Positions 37,035-45,433 of a stretch of 64,000 bases of DNA are shown here, one piece after another. The notes beneath the pieces are model-generated. The model did no database searches and was not told where the DNA came from. It worked only from the letters and a program-made list of their open reading frames with translations. Each line of letters opens with the position of its first letter. Position 1 is the first letter of the stretch. Both the position numbers and the translations under genes were made by a program. This stretch comes from Hyphomicrobium sp. (lineage in GTDB: Bacteria > Pseudomonadota > Alphaproteobacteria > Rhizobiales > Hyphomicrobiaceae): the NCBI GenBank assembly GCA_030148425.1, contig JASBTM010000014.1, positions 62,001-126,000 of the forward strand, read 5' to 3'.

Positions 37035-37259
37035 TCAGCCCTTCTTCGTCTTCTTCACTTTCTTGGCCTTGTGGGCCTGAGCGGTCTTCTGCTTGTGCGC
37101 CTTGTTGGACACCTTTTTCTTGTCCTTCGCAGCGAACGTCACAGGCGTCGCGACTTTGGCTGTCGCGCCGGACAGGCGCGGCGCGATCGTCGCGGCCTCG
37201 GCGGAAGCGGTCGCGGCGAGCACGAACGCACCGAGCAAAATCAGTTTTGCAATTTTCAT
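37035..37259 (-). CDS. Small exported lysine-rich protein
   Basis: 74 residues. A signal peptide (MKIAKLILLGAFVLAATASAEA) leads to a short mature part that ends in a very basic tail with many lysines and several histidines (about residues 45-74). GGGAAAG precedes the ATG at 37259. It resembles small alphaproteobacterial periplasmic proteins without assigned function; a polyanion- or nucleic-acid-binding or envelope role is only a guess. Confidence 0.6.
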   Translation of the reverse strand: MKIAKLILLGAFVLAATASAEAATIAPRLSGATAKVATPVTFAAKDKKKVSNKAHKQKTAQAHKAKKVKKTKKG

Positions 37260-37502
37260 CGTCTTCTTTCCCAAGCATGGCCGCAGCCGGCCTCGGGCTG
37301 CAGGCGAGACGCTAGGCGGGGGTTCCCGAAAAGAGAAAGAAGAAGACTTCAAATGCTCCGAAGGTTTTTTTCGTTGCCATCTTCCCGCTAACGCCGGGTG
37401 GGGATGGACATCGTGATGCGACCGCACCGGTCTTGCTGTTGCCTACATTTGTTATATTATATTTTATAGATTCAAGGGTGATCAAATAGGGGAACTTTCG
37501 AC

Positions 37503-37754
37503 ATGGCGACTTTCAATGACGGGCGAGCGTGCCTGCTCGACCAGCGCACGGGTGCAGGATTGGGGCTGGTGTTGTTAGTGCTCGGCACGATGCTATCAGC
37601 CGGAGCAGTCGATCTCGCGCACGCGGCTTCCAAGAGCAACCGCAGTGAGACGGCGGAAGCAGACGATCAACTCATCCGGCGATGCGAATGGCGGTCGAAA
37701 ATCGAAATCTGCTATTGGCGAAGAGTGGGATCTCAGCACACGTCGGAACATTGA
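37503..37754 (+). CDS. Small hypothetical exported protein
   Basis: 83 residues. Residues 18-42 are hydrophobic and end in AHAA, so a signal peptide is likely; the rest is charged with two cysteines (C61 and C69 region: RRCEWRSKIEICYWRR). An AT-rich promoter-like stretch precedes it (37440-37475) and AGGGGA lies near the start. I recognise no family. Confidence 0.5.
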   Translation: MATFNDGRACLLDQRTGAGLGLVLLVLGTMLSAGAVDLAHAASKSNRSETAEADDQLIRRCEWRSKIEICYWRRVGSQHTSEH

Positions 37755-37811
37755 GACGTAACGACTTGTCCCGAAATGTCTGGGAAATATACTGTTTTGC
37801 GACGCACCAGA

Positions 37812-37829
37812 TTGTCATAACACTGTAAT
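37812..37829 (+). promoter_or_regulatory. PHO box upstream of pit
   Basis: TTGTCAT-AACA-CTGTAAT matches the PhoB consensus CTGTCAT-N4-CTGTCAT in 12 of 14 fixed positions with exact spacing. It lies 52 bases before the transporter start, where bound PhoB could overlap the promoter. Confidence 0.6.
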
Positions 37830-37881
37830 ATACACAGCGTTACGTCCTCGCGAAAATCCAAAATAGGAGGCGAGGGAGACC

Positions 37882-39507
37882 ATGGCAGACGTGGCGTTGA
37901 GTGGAACAGTGCCGGGCGGGGCCGGCACGCCAGATAGCCGACCCAATCTTGAGCACGGCACGAATCCGATCACCGCGCTGATCTTTCTCGGCCTTCTGGC
38001 AGGCGGCCTCTTCTTCACCGCCTACAGCCTTTATCAGGATATCGACGCCGCGGGCATGCCGGTAACGACATGGCTGCCGTTGGTGCTGCTCGGCGTCGCG
38101 CTTTTGATCGCGCTCGGGTTCGAGTTCGTCAACGGCTTCCACGACACCGCCAACGCCGTCGCAACCGTCATCTATACACACTCGCTGCCTGCCAACGTCG
38201 CCGTTCTGTGGTCGGGCTTTTTCAACTTCCTCGGCGTGCTGCTATCGACGGGGGCCGTCGCGTTCGGCATCATCTCGCTGCTGCCGGTCGAACTCATCTT
38301 GCAGGTCGGCTCGAGCGCCGGTTTCGCGATGGTCTTCGCGCTGCTGATCGCCGCCATCATCTGGAACCTCGGGACGTGGTGGCTCGGCATCCCCTCTTCT
38401 TCCTCGCACACGCTGATCGGCTCGATCATCGGCGTCGGCGTCGCCAACTCGCTTATGCACGGCGGCAACGGCACGTCGGGCGTGGACTGGGGCAAAGCGC
38501 AGGACATCGGCCTGTCGCTGCTGGTTTCGCCGCTCGTCGGCTTCTTCTTCGCCGCGCTGCTGCTCGTTCTTCTCAAGTTCGTCGTCCGCAACCCCGCGCT
38601 CTACAAAGAGCCCCAGGGCAAGCAGCCGCCCCCGTGGTGGATCCGCGGCTTGCTCATCCTGACGTGCACGGGCGTTTCGTTCGCGCACGGCTCGAACGAC
38701 GGCCAGAAGGGCATGGGTCTCATCATGCTCATCCTGATCGGTACAGTGCCGATGGCTTACGCTTTGAACCGCACGCCCGCTCCATCGCAGGTGGTTGAGT
38801 TCAAGGCAAACGCCGCAGCAGCAGCCGCAGTCGTCGACCAGCAGGCGTCCGGCTACAATGTTCTCGGAAACCCGCGCCCAGCGGTCGAGAACTACATTTC
38901 GAGCCGCACGATCAACGAGGGCACGTATCCGAGCCTCTCCGTTCTGGTTCGCGATATCTCGCAGCAGGTCGAAACGTACGGTGCGCTCGACAAGGTGCCC
39001 GCATCCGCCATTTCGAACGTTCGTAACGACATGTACCTGGCGTCGGAAGCGCTCCGCTTCCTGCTGAAGGACAAGGCCAATAACCTGAAGCCGGACGAGG
39101 TCAAGGCGATCACGTCGTTCAAGGGCTCGCTCGATAAGGCAACGCGCTTCATTCCTCTGTGGGTGAAGGTGGCGGTTGCAATCGCGCTCGGCCTCGGGAC
39201 CATGGTCGGCTGGAAACGCATCGTGGTGACGGTCGGCGAGAAGATCGGCAAGACGCATCTCACCTACGCTCAGGGCGCCTCAGCCGAAGTCGTCGCCATG
39301 GTCACGATCGGAGCGGCCGACGCTTACGGCTTGCCGGTTTCGACTACGCACGTCCTGTCATCGGGCGTCGCCGGCACTATGGCGGCCAACGGCTCAGGCC
39401 TGCAGTGGGGAACGATCCGCAATCTGATCATGGCGTGGGTGCTCACGCTCCCGGTCTCGATCGTTCTCGCGGGCGGCCTCTACTTCATCTTCGCGAAGCT
39501 GTTCTAA
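37882..39507 (+). CDS. pit: Inorganic phosphate transporter, Pit family
   Basis: 541 residues with about ten to eleven membrane helices. The two Pit repeats are clear: GFEFVNGFHDTANAVATVIYTHSLP near residues 75-100, and GASAEVVAMVTIGAADAYGLPVSTTHVLSSGVAGT in the C-terminal half. A long soluble loop (about 290-420) separates them, as in PitA. It imports metal-phosphate with protons at low affinity. AGGAGG lies upstream of ATG. In Sinorhizobium a pit operon is repressed by PhoB, which matches the PHO box seen here; the PhoU-like partner gene is absent. Confidence 0.93.
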   Translation: MADVALSGTVPGGAGTPDSRPNLEHGTNPITALIFLGLLAGGLFFTAYSLYQDIDAAGMPVTTWLPLVLLGVALLIALGFEFVNGFHDTANAVATVIYTHSLPANVAVLWSGFFNFLGVLLSTGAVAFGIISLLPVELILQVGSSAGFAMVFALLIAAIIWNLGTWWLGIPSSSSHTLIGSIIGVGVANSLMHGGNGTSGVDWGKAQDIGLSLLVSPLVGFFFAALLLVLLKFVVRNPALYKEPQGKQPPPWWIRGLLILTCTGVSFAHGSNDGQKGMGLIMLILIGTVPMAYALNRTPAPSQVVEFKANAAAAAAVVDQQASGYNVLGNPRPAVENYISSRTINEGTYPSLSVLVRDISQQVETYGALDKVPASAISNVRNDMYLASEALRFLLKDKANNLKPDEVKAITSFKGSLDKATRFIPLWVKVAVAIALGLGTMVGWKRIVVTVGEKIGKTHLTYAQGASAEVVAMVTIGAADAYGLPVSTTHVLSSGVAGTMAANGSGLQWGTIRNLIMAWVLTLPVSIVLAGGLYFIFAKLF

Positions 39508-39551
39508 GCAGCGGCCTGCTTTCGCGGGCCTTCCCTGCTCTTTGTATTTTC

Positions 39552-39582
39552 GAAAGGCGCGAGCTTCCGGCTCGCGCCTTTC
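39552..39582 (+). terminator. Terminator after pit
   Basis: GAAAGGCGCGAGC (39552-39564) and GCTCGCGCCTTTC (39570-39582) form a perfect 13-base-pair stem with a TTCCG loop, followed by TTATTTT. Confidence 0.88.
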
Positions 39583-39723
39583 TTATTTTCGTCTCGCGCG
39601 GCCGCCGTCGTGATGCCGATATGATCATGGGCGAGAAAAATGCGCCGCAGCGCCGTTGACGCGGCGATTGGTTCTGACAATCTCGTCCGCTTCACCACCA
39701 CGCTCTGCCGTTGGAGGTTTCCT

Positions 39724-40683
39724 GTGCCGCCGGAAGTTATCGCCTGGACGTTGCTCTTCGTCGTCGCCTTCGCCCTTGTCTATCGCTTCTTCGCTTGGGT
39801 CGGCGGGCGCCGCAATCGAGCGCCGTCCCTCGCCGCCCAGCGCGATCACGTTCAACGTCCTGTCGAAACTGTCGTGGCGCCTGAGACCGCGATTGCCGAC
39901 CGTGCCGCCGCGGAAGCCGTCGCCGTAGAACCCGTCGTCATTGCTCCCACCATTCCCGCGCCGACAGTCCAGGCGAATGAGCAACCTGAAGCAGCGCAAA
40001 CGGAGCCGCCACCGCCATTGTCTCTTCCGCTGGCCACCGTTCCAGAAATCATCGCACCGCCATTGCCTATGCCATCGACGGCCGTGATGTCGGCGCGGAT
40101 CGCTGCAGAAGCCGTACGCACGGCCATGGCCCCGAGTGTCGCCGCGACCCTTCCGCCACGGCCGAAGCCAAGCGTCGCAGCAACGCTTCCGCCGGAACCG
40201 GTCGCGCCACCAGCCGCCGAGCCCGCTCCCCTGGACGCCGCTCCGCCCGTTGAAAGCTCGAAGACGCACGCGGCGTTTCCATCCGGTCCCGTGCAAGATG
40301 ACGTGTCGATTTCCGAGGACGAACCCGAACACAATGAGTCCACCTCTCCTCTACCGCTTCAGGGCGTTGTGGAGGTTTCGAAATCCGCTCGTTTTCGCGC
40401 GCGCCGGATTGGCCTTGAAGCGCCGAGCCTCGACATCCGCCTCAGGGATTCCCGCGAACGCAGATGCATCCCGGTGCCGAAAACAGTGCGTGGACCGTCC
40501 GAACCCGTCGCGGCGAAGGGCTTGAAAGTGCTCGCCCCCAAGGGAGCGCCGGAAAAAGCTCCGACCCGCCGCATCGGCCGGAAACCGGACGGCGAAAATC
40601 TACTCGCGACAGCAAGGTCGCAGACCCGGATCATCGGAGCGGCGCAACGGCCATCCCGCATTCTCACAGCGTCCGCTTTTTGA
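39724..40683 (+). CDS. Membrane-anchored proline/alanine-rich hypothetical protein
   Basis: 319 residues. The GTG at 39724 is preferred because GGAGG (39713-39717) lies six bases before it; an upstream ATG at 39640 is also in frame. A single membrane helix (about 5-25, IAWTLLFVVAFALVYRFFAW) is followed by a long Pro/Ala/Glu-rich linker and a basic C-terminal region (about 210-319). No enzyme motif is seen. Such an anchor plus linker is common in envelope-associated adaptor proteins. A long frame on the other strand (39625-40332) is a shadow. Confidence 0.55.
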   Translation: MPPEVIAWTLLFVVAFALVYRFFAWVGGRRNRAPSLAAQRDHVQRPVETVVAPETAIADRAAAEAVAVEPVVIAPTIPAPTVQANEQPEAAQTEPPPPLSLPLATVPEIIAPPLPMPSTAVMSARIAAEAVRTAMAPSVAATLPPRPKPSVAATLPPEPVAPPAAEPAPLDAAPPVESSKTHAAFPSGPVQDDVSISEDEPEHNESTSPLPLQGVVEVSKSARFRARRIGLEAPSLDIRLRDSRERRCIPVPKTVRGPSEPVAAKGLKVLAPKGAPEKAPTRRIGRKPDGENLLATARSQTRIIGAAQRPSRILTASAF

Positions 40684-40975
40684 CGTCCGCACGCGCGAAG
40701 ACCCATGTCGAATCGGCAACATCACCCAACAAAACGGGTCGTCAGCGTTCCCCTCACAGCCCACGCGCGGCTCAAGTGATTCTCTGCTCCGCTGCGGAAT
40801 CGCGCTGTTTTGGGTGATTTTTTCGTTTTCCGAAGAACGGCCGCGAAAGGCCTCCACACCTTATCCTCATCCCTCCCCATAGCCGCTCGTTTCCGGCAAT
40901 CCGCTAGTTCCGCTCCCGCGAATCAGGTCACTTCGCTGTCACTGCAAGCGATTGAGAACACAGGCGGAGTTAGAG

Positions 40976-41590
40976 ATGAACCAACTGGCAGCGGCACCTT
41001 TGTCGGTCTACATGCTTGCCGATCACCTCGACGCTGCACTCGCTGCGGGAGAAGACATCATGGCGCGCGGCCACCAATGGCGCGCGCTCGCCGAGAAGCC
41101 CGGAGATCCGGCCGAATTCGCTAGCCGCCAGCGCAGGGTCGCAGACGAGATCCGCGGTCTCGAGCTGATGCTCGTCGCGCGTATCCTGAAGGCACGCGGC
41201 CATGCCCTGACGCTTTCCGATTACGACGATCGCTTTCGCGCCGTCGGCACCCTCTTTGCGTCAGGCACCGCTATCCTGCTCGATGCGGTCGAAGAAAGCG
41301 GAGATGCGCGCAGCCTCGACTTCGATACGGGCGACGACCTTGTCGCCTACGTTCGCAGCCGTGGCCTGATCGCACCTGATGCCGCTGCCATTCGCGGTGC
41401 ATCGGACCTCACGATTGACGACAGCTTCCTGGTCGCCAAGCGCATGGCCCTCGGCCCGCTCCTCGATATGGCAGCAGCTTTCCTCGACGCCCTCGACATC
41501 CAATACGAGCTCTTCGTCGAAGAGGAACCCGTTGCCACAAAGGCTCTCGTGCTCGACCTCGACGAGATGGATCGCGTTCCCCTGAACTGA
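40976..41590 (+). CDS. Hypothetical helical protein
   Basis: 204 residues, predicted soluble and mostly helical, acidic overall; GGAG precedes ATG 40976. The N-terminus is followed by LSVYMLADHLDAALAAGEDIMARG and a pattern of leucine/alanine helices; the C-terminus is acidic. I recognise no family with certainty. It resembles in style the small helical cell-cycle adaptor proteins of Alphaproteobacteria, but no specific match is claimed. Its last 244 bases are overlapped by the opposite-strand RlpA-like frame. Confidence 0.65.
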   Translation: MNQLAAAPLSVYMLADHLDAALAAGEDIMARGHQWRALAEKPGDPAEFASRQRRVADEIRGLELMLVARILKARGHALTLSDYDDRFRAVGTLFASGTAILLDAVEESGDARSLDFDTGDDLVAYVRSRGLIAPDAAAIRGASDLTIDDSFLVAKRMALGPLLDMAAAFLDALDIQYELFVEEEPVATKALVLDLDEMDRVPLN

Positions 41591-42552
41591 CGGCGCGGCG
41601 TGTTGGCGGCCGCCCAGCGCGCGCGATTGCGCGAAGTCGCGACGCGGGCCGGCCGGACAGCCGACCTTCTAATTGTATAGGTCGCGGCGGGAGCCAAACG
41701 TTTGCGGTTCGTCGCTGCGGTCTTGCTCGCGACGATTTTCGGCGCCTCCTCGGCAGTCGCGACGGACTTCACAAGCTCTGCAGGAACGCCTTGCGGCAGT
41801 GTATTGTCGGCTGAGGCGATGCGCGTCGTGTCCGTCCGCAGGACGTTGGCAAGCGCGGGAGTCATCGTCTTCACTGCGGTCAACATTTTGCCCGCCACAG
41901 GCGCAAACACAGACGTCGACATGGCGTCAAGCGCCATCGCGATCATCATGCCGCCCTGAGCTTGATCGAGAGATGCAAAGGCACCGATCGGGCCGGGCAC
42001 CGGAGCGTATCGGCGATTTCGCTTGTAGGTCGCGTCGACGATCGACGGCGCGGACATGACGCGGACTTCGAGCGTCGCGACGCCTTCGCCGGCAAAGCCG
42101 AGTTTCATGGCCGCCGCGCGCGAGACGTCGAGCTTACGTTGGCGCCAGTAGGGCCCCGCATTATTGACGCGTATTACGGCGGCGCGGCCATTGGATCGAT
42201 TGCGAACGAGTAGGATGGTGCCGTCCGGATAGATGGGACTAGCAGCGCTATCGGCCTCGTTCGGGCGGAACGCTTCGCCGGACGACGTCAGTCCGCACGG
42301 GTTGTAACGGTCGCGGCGGCAATCATCATAATAGGATGTCTGGAAGACCTGATCGTGCCCAACAATAGCAACCATTTCAGGGATGCTCAGCACGCGGTGG
42401 CAAATGCCATTGAAGCAGTACGTCTTGCCTGGAGTTTTGGCCTCAGCTGGTGCGGCGCCGGATACGACCGATGCCGATGCGAGCATTGTGGTTCCACACA
42501 GTGCCCATAGTCCGCGGCGCATGCGCACCCGCGTACGAATACTCAAGAACAT
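41347..42552 (-). CDS. RlpA-like double-psi beta-barrel exported protein
   Basis: 401 residues in the open frame. A signal peptide (about 11-40) and an RlpA-type DPBB domain (about 75-185): NPCGLTSSGEAF, then GTILLVRNRSNGRAAVIRVNNAGPYWRQRKLDVSRAAAMKLG. RlpA proteins are septal lytic transglycosylases acting on denuded glycan; here the usual ND-RGP reads NNAGP, so a catalytic aspartate may be lost. GGGAG precedes ATG 42552. The frame continues past 41590 into the opposite-strand gene, and its last 80 residues are low-complexity Ser/Arg/Ala, so the true end may lie earlier or be altered by a frameshift. Confidence 0.7.
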   Translation of the reverse strand: MFLSIRTRVRMRRGLWALCGTTMLASASVVSGAAPAEAKTPGKTYCFNGICHRVLSIPEMVAIVGHDQVFQTSYYDDCRRDRYNPCGLTSSGEAFRPNEADSAASPIYPDGTILLVRNRSNGRAAVIRVNNAGPYWRQRKLDVSRAAAMKLGFAGEGVATLEVRVMSAPSIVDATYKRNRRYAPVPGPIGAFASLDQAQGGMMIAMALDAMSTSVFAPVAGKMLTAVKTMTPALANVLRTDTTRIASADNTLPQGVPAELVKSVATAEEAPKIVASKTAATNRKRLAPAATYTIRRSAVRPARVATSRNRARWAAANTPRRQFRGTRSISSRSSTRAFVATGSSSTKSSYWMSRASRKAAAISRSGPRAMRLATRKLSSIVRSDAPRMAAASGAIRPRLRT

Positions 42553-42909
42553 CCTATTCTCCCGTCTTGCCGGCGCGGGCCAACGCGCCGCCTGCCTCCG
42601 TGAGTTCCATCGCAATGGAACAAAACCCTGACGATAGCGGGGGCACGATAGATAGGACGTAGACGTAGGACAATCCGCCGAATTGCCCTTACAATGCTCA
42701 ATTAATCACAAGTTATTTCATTGTGTTGCGTTGTCGAGCTGCCTTAATTTCTACCATATTGTCCGCATCACGAAGTTCAGCCTACTGATGTTTGTGCGTA
42801 TCACTCGGACGGGAAGATCATGGCAAACGGGATTCTTAATTTGCAATGAAATATGGCGTATGCGCCCTTTCCCGCTTGAACCCGATGACATGGGAATTGG
42901 AGGGTGTGC
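42553..42909. other. Intergenic region without a recognised gene
   Basis: This 357-base gap separates two divergent genes and should hold both promoters. It is AT-richer between about 42680 and 42780. I saw no conserved RNA, repeat or operator. Confidence 0.5.
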
Positions 42910-43272
42910 GTGCTATTTTCGCGGTTTGCTGTTCTGGGACTACTGCCCTTGCTCGTGGGTTGTTGTTTGATCGAAGCGCCGGTCGAGCGGATCGCGACGC
43001 ATAAACGTCCGACCGAAAAAAGAGTGGCGGCGGTGGTGCCGCCTCAACGGCCATCCAAGAAACCGACCGTCACGGAAGCTTGGCGGCCTTCTGCGAAGAC
43101 GGCATTACGGACAATGCACATAAAGCGATGCGACTGCCCGCAGGATTTCGATCCCGAGGTCTGCGGTAGGCGAAGCGCATACACATGGTCGCCAGACTGC
43201 CCTGCCTCCGAGGAAGGGGCCGCGCGCAACCAATCTCTCCCCGCATCGCTCAGAGATTCAACGCGACCTTGA
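42910..43272 (+). CDS. Predicted lipoprotein
   Basis: 120 residues. GTG 42910 lies six bases after a GGAGG site; an earlier GTG at 42904 overlaps that site. The N-terminus LFSRFAVLGLLPLLVGC ends in an LVGC lipobox, so acylation at that cysteine is likely. The mature part is basic and proline-rich and carries four cysteines (CDCP...VC...C) that could form disulphides. No family is recognised. It ends 23 bases inside the convergent next gene. Confidence 0.6.
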   Translation: MLFSRFAVLGLLPLLVGCCLIEAPVERIATHKRPTEKRVAAVVPPQRPSKKPTVTEAWRPSAKTALRTMHIKRCDCPQDFDPEVCGRRSAYTWSPDCPASEEGAARNQSLPASLRDSTRP

Positions 43273-43981
43273 GCGTTTCTGCAGCCTCGTCGAGACGCGA
43301 AGCGTCGTCGCTTCGCAGGACGAGGTCCACGGCGTAACGGCCGTTGCGCATGAGCGGATAACTTCCCATAGCGACGTCGAGGTAACGGCGCTGGTGCGCC
43401 GAGAACACCTCGGCGATCTCGCTCTCGGGGCGATCAACCGGAATGGTGATCGACAGAAGCCTGGAGCCGGTTTTGAGCGAGGGTGTCACGCCTATCAGCA
43501 TCGCCTGCATGATGCTTGGGATGCCCGCCATCACCACAACGTTGCCTATGCGAAATCCGGGCGCAGCCGAAACGGGATTGTCAACGAGGTCTGCCCCAGT
43601 CGGAAGCCGCGCCATGCGCAAACGCGCGAGCGTCATCTCGACACCTCTCGCTGCGTAATGATCGCGAAGAACCTTCTCAGCGCGCGCGTCGACGCCCACG
43701 GACGCGCCGAACGCCTTGCCGATGCTGTCGGCGGTGATGTCGTCGTGTGTCGGGCCGATGCCGCCGGTCGTGAAAACATACGTGTATCGGGCCCGAAGCG
43801 CGTTGACGGCATCGACGATTTCGCCTTCGTCATCCGCGACGACGCGCACCTCCTTCAGCCGGATGCCGATACTCGTCAGGTGCTCGGCGATGAAGCCGAT
43901 ATTCTGGTCCTTGGTCCGGCCGGACAGGATCTCATCGCCGATGACAAGCACGGCAGCCGTCACGATCCGCTCTTCAGTCAC
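43250..43981 (-). CDS. CinA N-terminal / MoCF-type molybdopterin-binding domain protein
   Basis: 243 residues of the MoaB/Mog fold: AAVLVIGDEILSGRTKDQN, VFTTGGIGPTHDDITADSIGKAFG and GIPSIMQAML are diagnostic of the competence/damage-inducible protein A group, lacking the C-terminal deamidase domain of full CinA. Related proteins act as ADP-ribose or FAD pyrophosphatases or bind molybdopterin. It is divergent from sfsA by about 100 bases. Confidence 0.87.
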   Translation of the reverse strand: MTEERIVTAAVLVIGDEILSGRTKDQNIGFIAEHLTSIGIRLKEVRVVADDEGEIVDAVNALRARYTYVFTTGGIGPTHDDITADSIGKAFGASVGVDARAEKVLRDHYAARGVEMTLARLRMARLPTGADLVDNPVSAAPGFRIGNVVVMAGIPSIMQAMLIGVTPSLKTGSRLLSITIPVDRPESEIAEVFSAHQRRYLDVAMGSYPLMRNGRYAVDLVLRSDDASRLDEAAETLKVALNL

Positions 43982-44082
43982 AGTCCCGCTCGCTGAAATT
44001 CCAATGTGGGGCCGTCATAGCACCCTCAAACGCTCCGCGAAAACACTTGCCGCGCGCGCCCGAACGCCGATATGGCGTTGAG

Positions 44083-44805
44083 ATGAAATTCGCACATCCT
44101 TTAACGCCCGGCATTCTCATCCACCGTTACAAGCGCTTTCTTGCCGATGTCACAACTGCAGGCGGCGTAACTGTCACCGCGAGCTGCCCAAACACCGGCT
44201 CTATGCTCGGGCTGACCAAACCGGGGTCGAAAGTCTGGCTTTCGGAAAGCGACAGCCCGACACGAAAGTATCGGCACACCTGGGAGATGATCGAGGCCGA
44301 CCTTGGCACCGGGCCGCATCTGGTCGGCATCAATACGGGCAGGCCGAACGCCCTGGTCACGGAAGCTATCGAAGGCGGCGTTATAACCGAACTTGCCGGC
44401 TATCAGAACCTTCGCCGCGAGGTCAAATATGGCATCAACAGCCGGATCGACATCCTGCTGGCGGGCGGGACGAGCGATCAGCGCGATTGCTACGTCGAGG
44501 TCAAGAACGTGCATCTTATGCGCGAAAACAGCCTCGCGGAATTTCCGGACAGCAAAACAGAGCGTGGCGCCAAGCACTTGCGCGAACTCGCGGGCATGGT
44601 TGCCCAGGGGCATCGGGCGGTGATGGTGTTTCTTGTGCAGCGCAGCGACGCCGAAAGCTTCAAGCTTGCATCGGATGTCGATCCTGCGTACGCCGCAGCG
44701 TTTAATACCGCTGCGGCCGCAGGGGTGGAGATGCTCTGTTATCGTTGCACCCTCAGCCCTACCGAAATTGTGGTTGAGAAACGGATCGAAATTGCGGATC
44801 TGTAA
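44083..44805 (+). CDS. sfsA: SfsA family DNA/RNA nuclease-like protein
   Basis: 240 residues. LIHRYKRFLADVTTAGG (OB-fold start), CPNTGSMLGL, LVGINTGRPNALVTEAI, RIDILLAGG and YVEVKNVHLM (PD-(D/E)XK-like acidic residues), and FPDSKTERGAKHLRELAGM are the SfsA features. In E. coli it was found as a sugar-fermentation stimulator and later linked to nuclease activity. ATG 44083 matches the family start; 44047 is the open-frame limit. Confidence 0.92.
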   Translation: MKFAHPLTPGILIHRYKRFLADVTTAGGVTVTASCPNTGSMLGLTKPGSKVWLSESDSPTRKYRHTWEMIEADLGTGPHLVGINTGRPNALVTEAIEGGVITELAGYQNLRREVKYGINSRIDILLAGGTSDQRDCYVEVKNVHLMRENSLAEFPDSKTERGAKHLRELAGMVAQGHRAVMVFLVQRSDAESFKLASDVDPAYAAAFNTAAAAGVEMLCYRCTLSPTEIVVEKRIEIADL

Positions 44806-44912
44806 TGCGAAAGCCGATCAACGGCTGAAACGGACAAGAGAGAGGCAACGTACTCTCCGGCAGACGGCGTTTAGGGCGCCGACAAGGAAACGAACCATCA
44901 AGGTGGAAGGCC

Positions 44913-45416
44913 ATGTATTCACGACGCGATTTTTCGAGACTCGGTCTCGCGGTGGCGGGCGGGTTAGCCGCGCTCAAATCGGCGAGCGGTTTTGCTGCCG
45001 CCGATACAACGGGTGAAAAATTCGAAGTCACGAAGCCCGATGCGGAGTGGAAAAGCGAACTGACGCCGTCGCAATACAATGTGCTCAGACGACAGGGAAC
45101 GGAGCCCGCGGGCACGTCGCCGCTCGATGCCAACGACGCAGCCGGAACGTATCTTTGCGCGGGTTGCGCACTCGCGCTGTTTTCCTCGGACACGAAATAT
45201 CACAGCGGCACGGGCTGGCCGAGTTTTTGGAAGCCGCTCGATAACGCGATCGGCACGACGGTCGACACCAGCTATTTCATGACGCGGACGGAAGTGCATT
45301 GCCGCCGTTGCGGCGGGCATCTCGGCCATGTTTTCGAGGATGGTCCGAAGCCGACAGGGCTCAGGTATTGCATGAATGGCGTCGCCTTGAAGTTCGAGCC
45401 TAAGGCGACCGGCTGA
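44913..45416 (+). CDS. msrB: Exported peptide-methionine (R)-S-oxide reductase (MsrB)
   Basis: 167 residues. The leader begins [15 protein letters not shown], a twin-arginine signal, so the protein probably acts in the periplasm. The reductase domain (about 45-160) has zinc pairs CAGC and [35 protein letters not shown] with the catalytic cysteine in RYCMNG (the family more often has RYCINS). GGTGGAAGG lies before the start. No msrA is adjacent. Confidence 0.9.
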   Translation: MYSRRDFSRLGLAVAGGLAALKSASGFAAADTTGEKFEVTKPDAEWKSELTPSQYNVLRRQGTEPAGTSPLDANDAAGTYLCAGCALALFSSDTKYHSGTGWPSFWKPLDNAIGTTVDTSYFMTRTEVHCRRCGGHLGHVFEDGPKPTGLRYCMNGVALKFEPKATG

Positions 45417-45433
45417 TCGCAAGCTGGCGGGGC

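Noticed and set aside
39625..40332. A 235-residue minus-strand frame opposite the proline-rich protein
   Set aside because: Glycine/arginine-rich repeats are what the reverse strand of a Pro/Ala-rich gene gives; the plus frame has a strong ribosome-binding site and a membrane helix.
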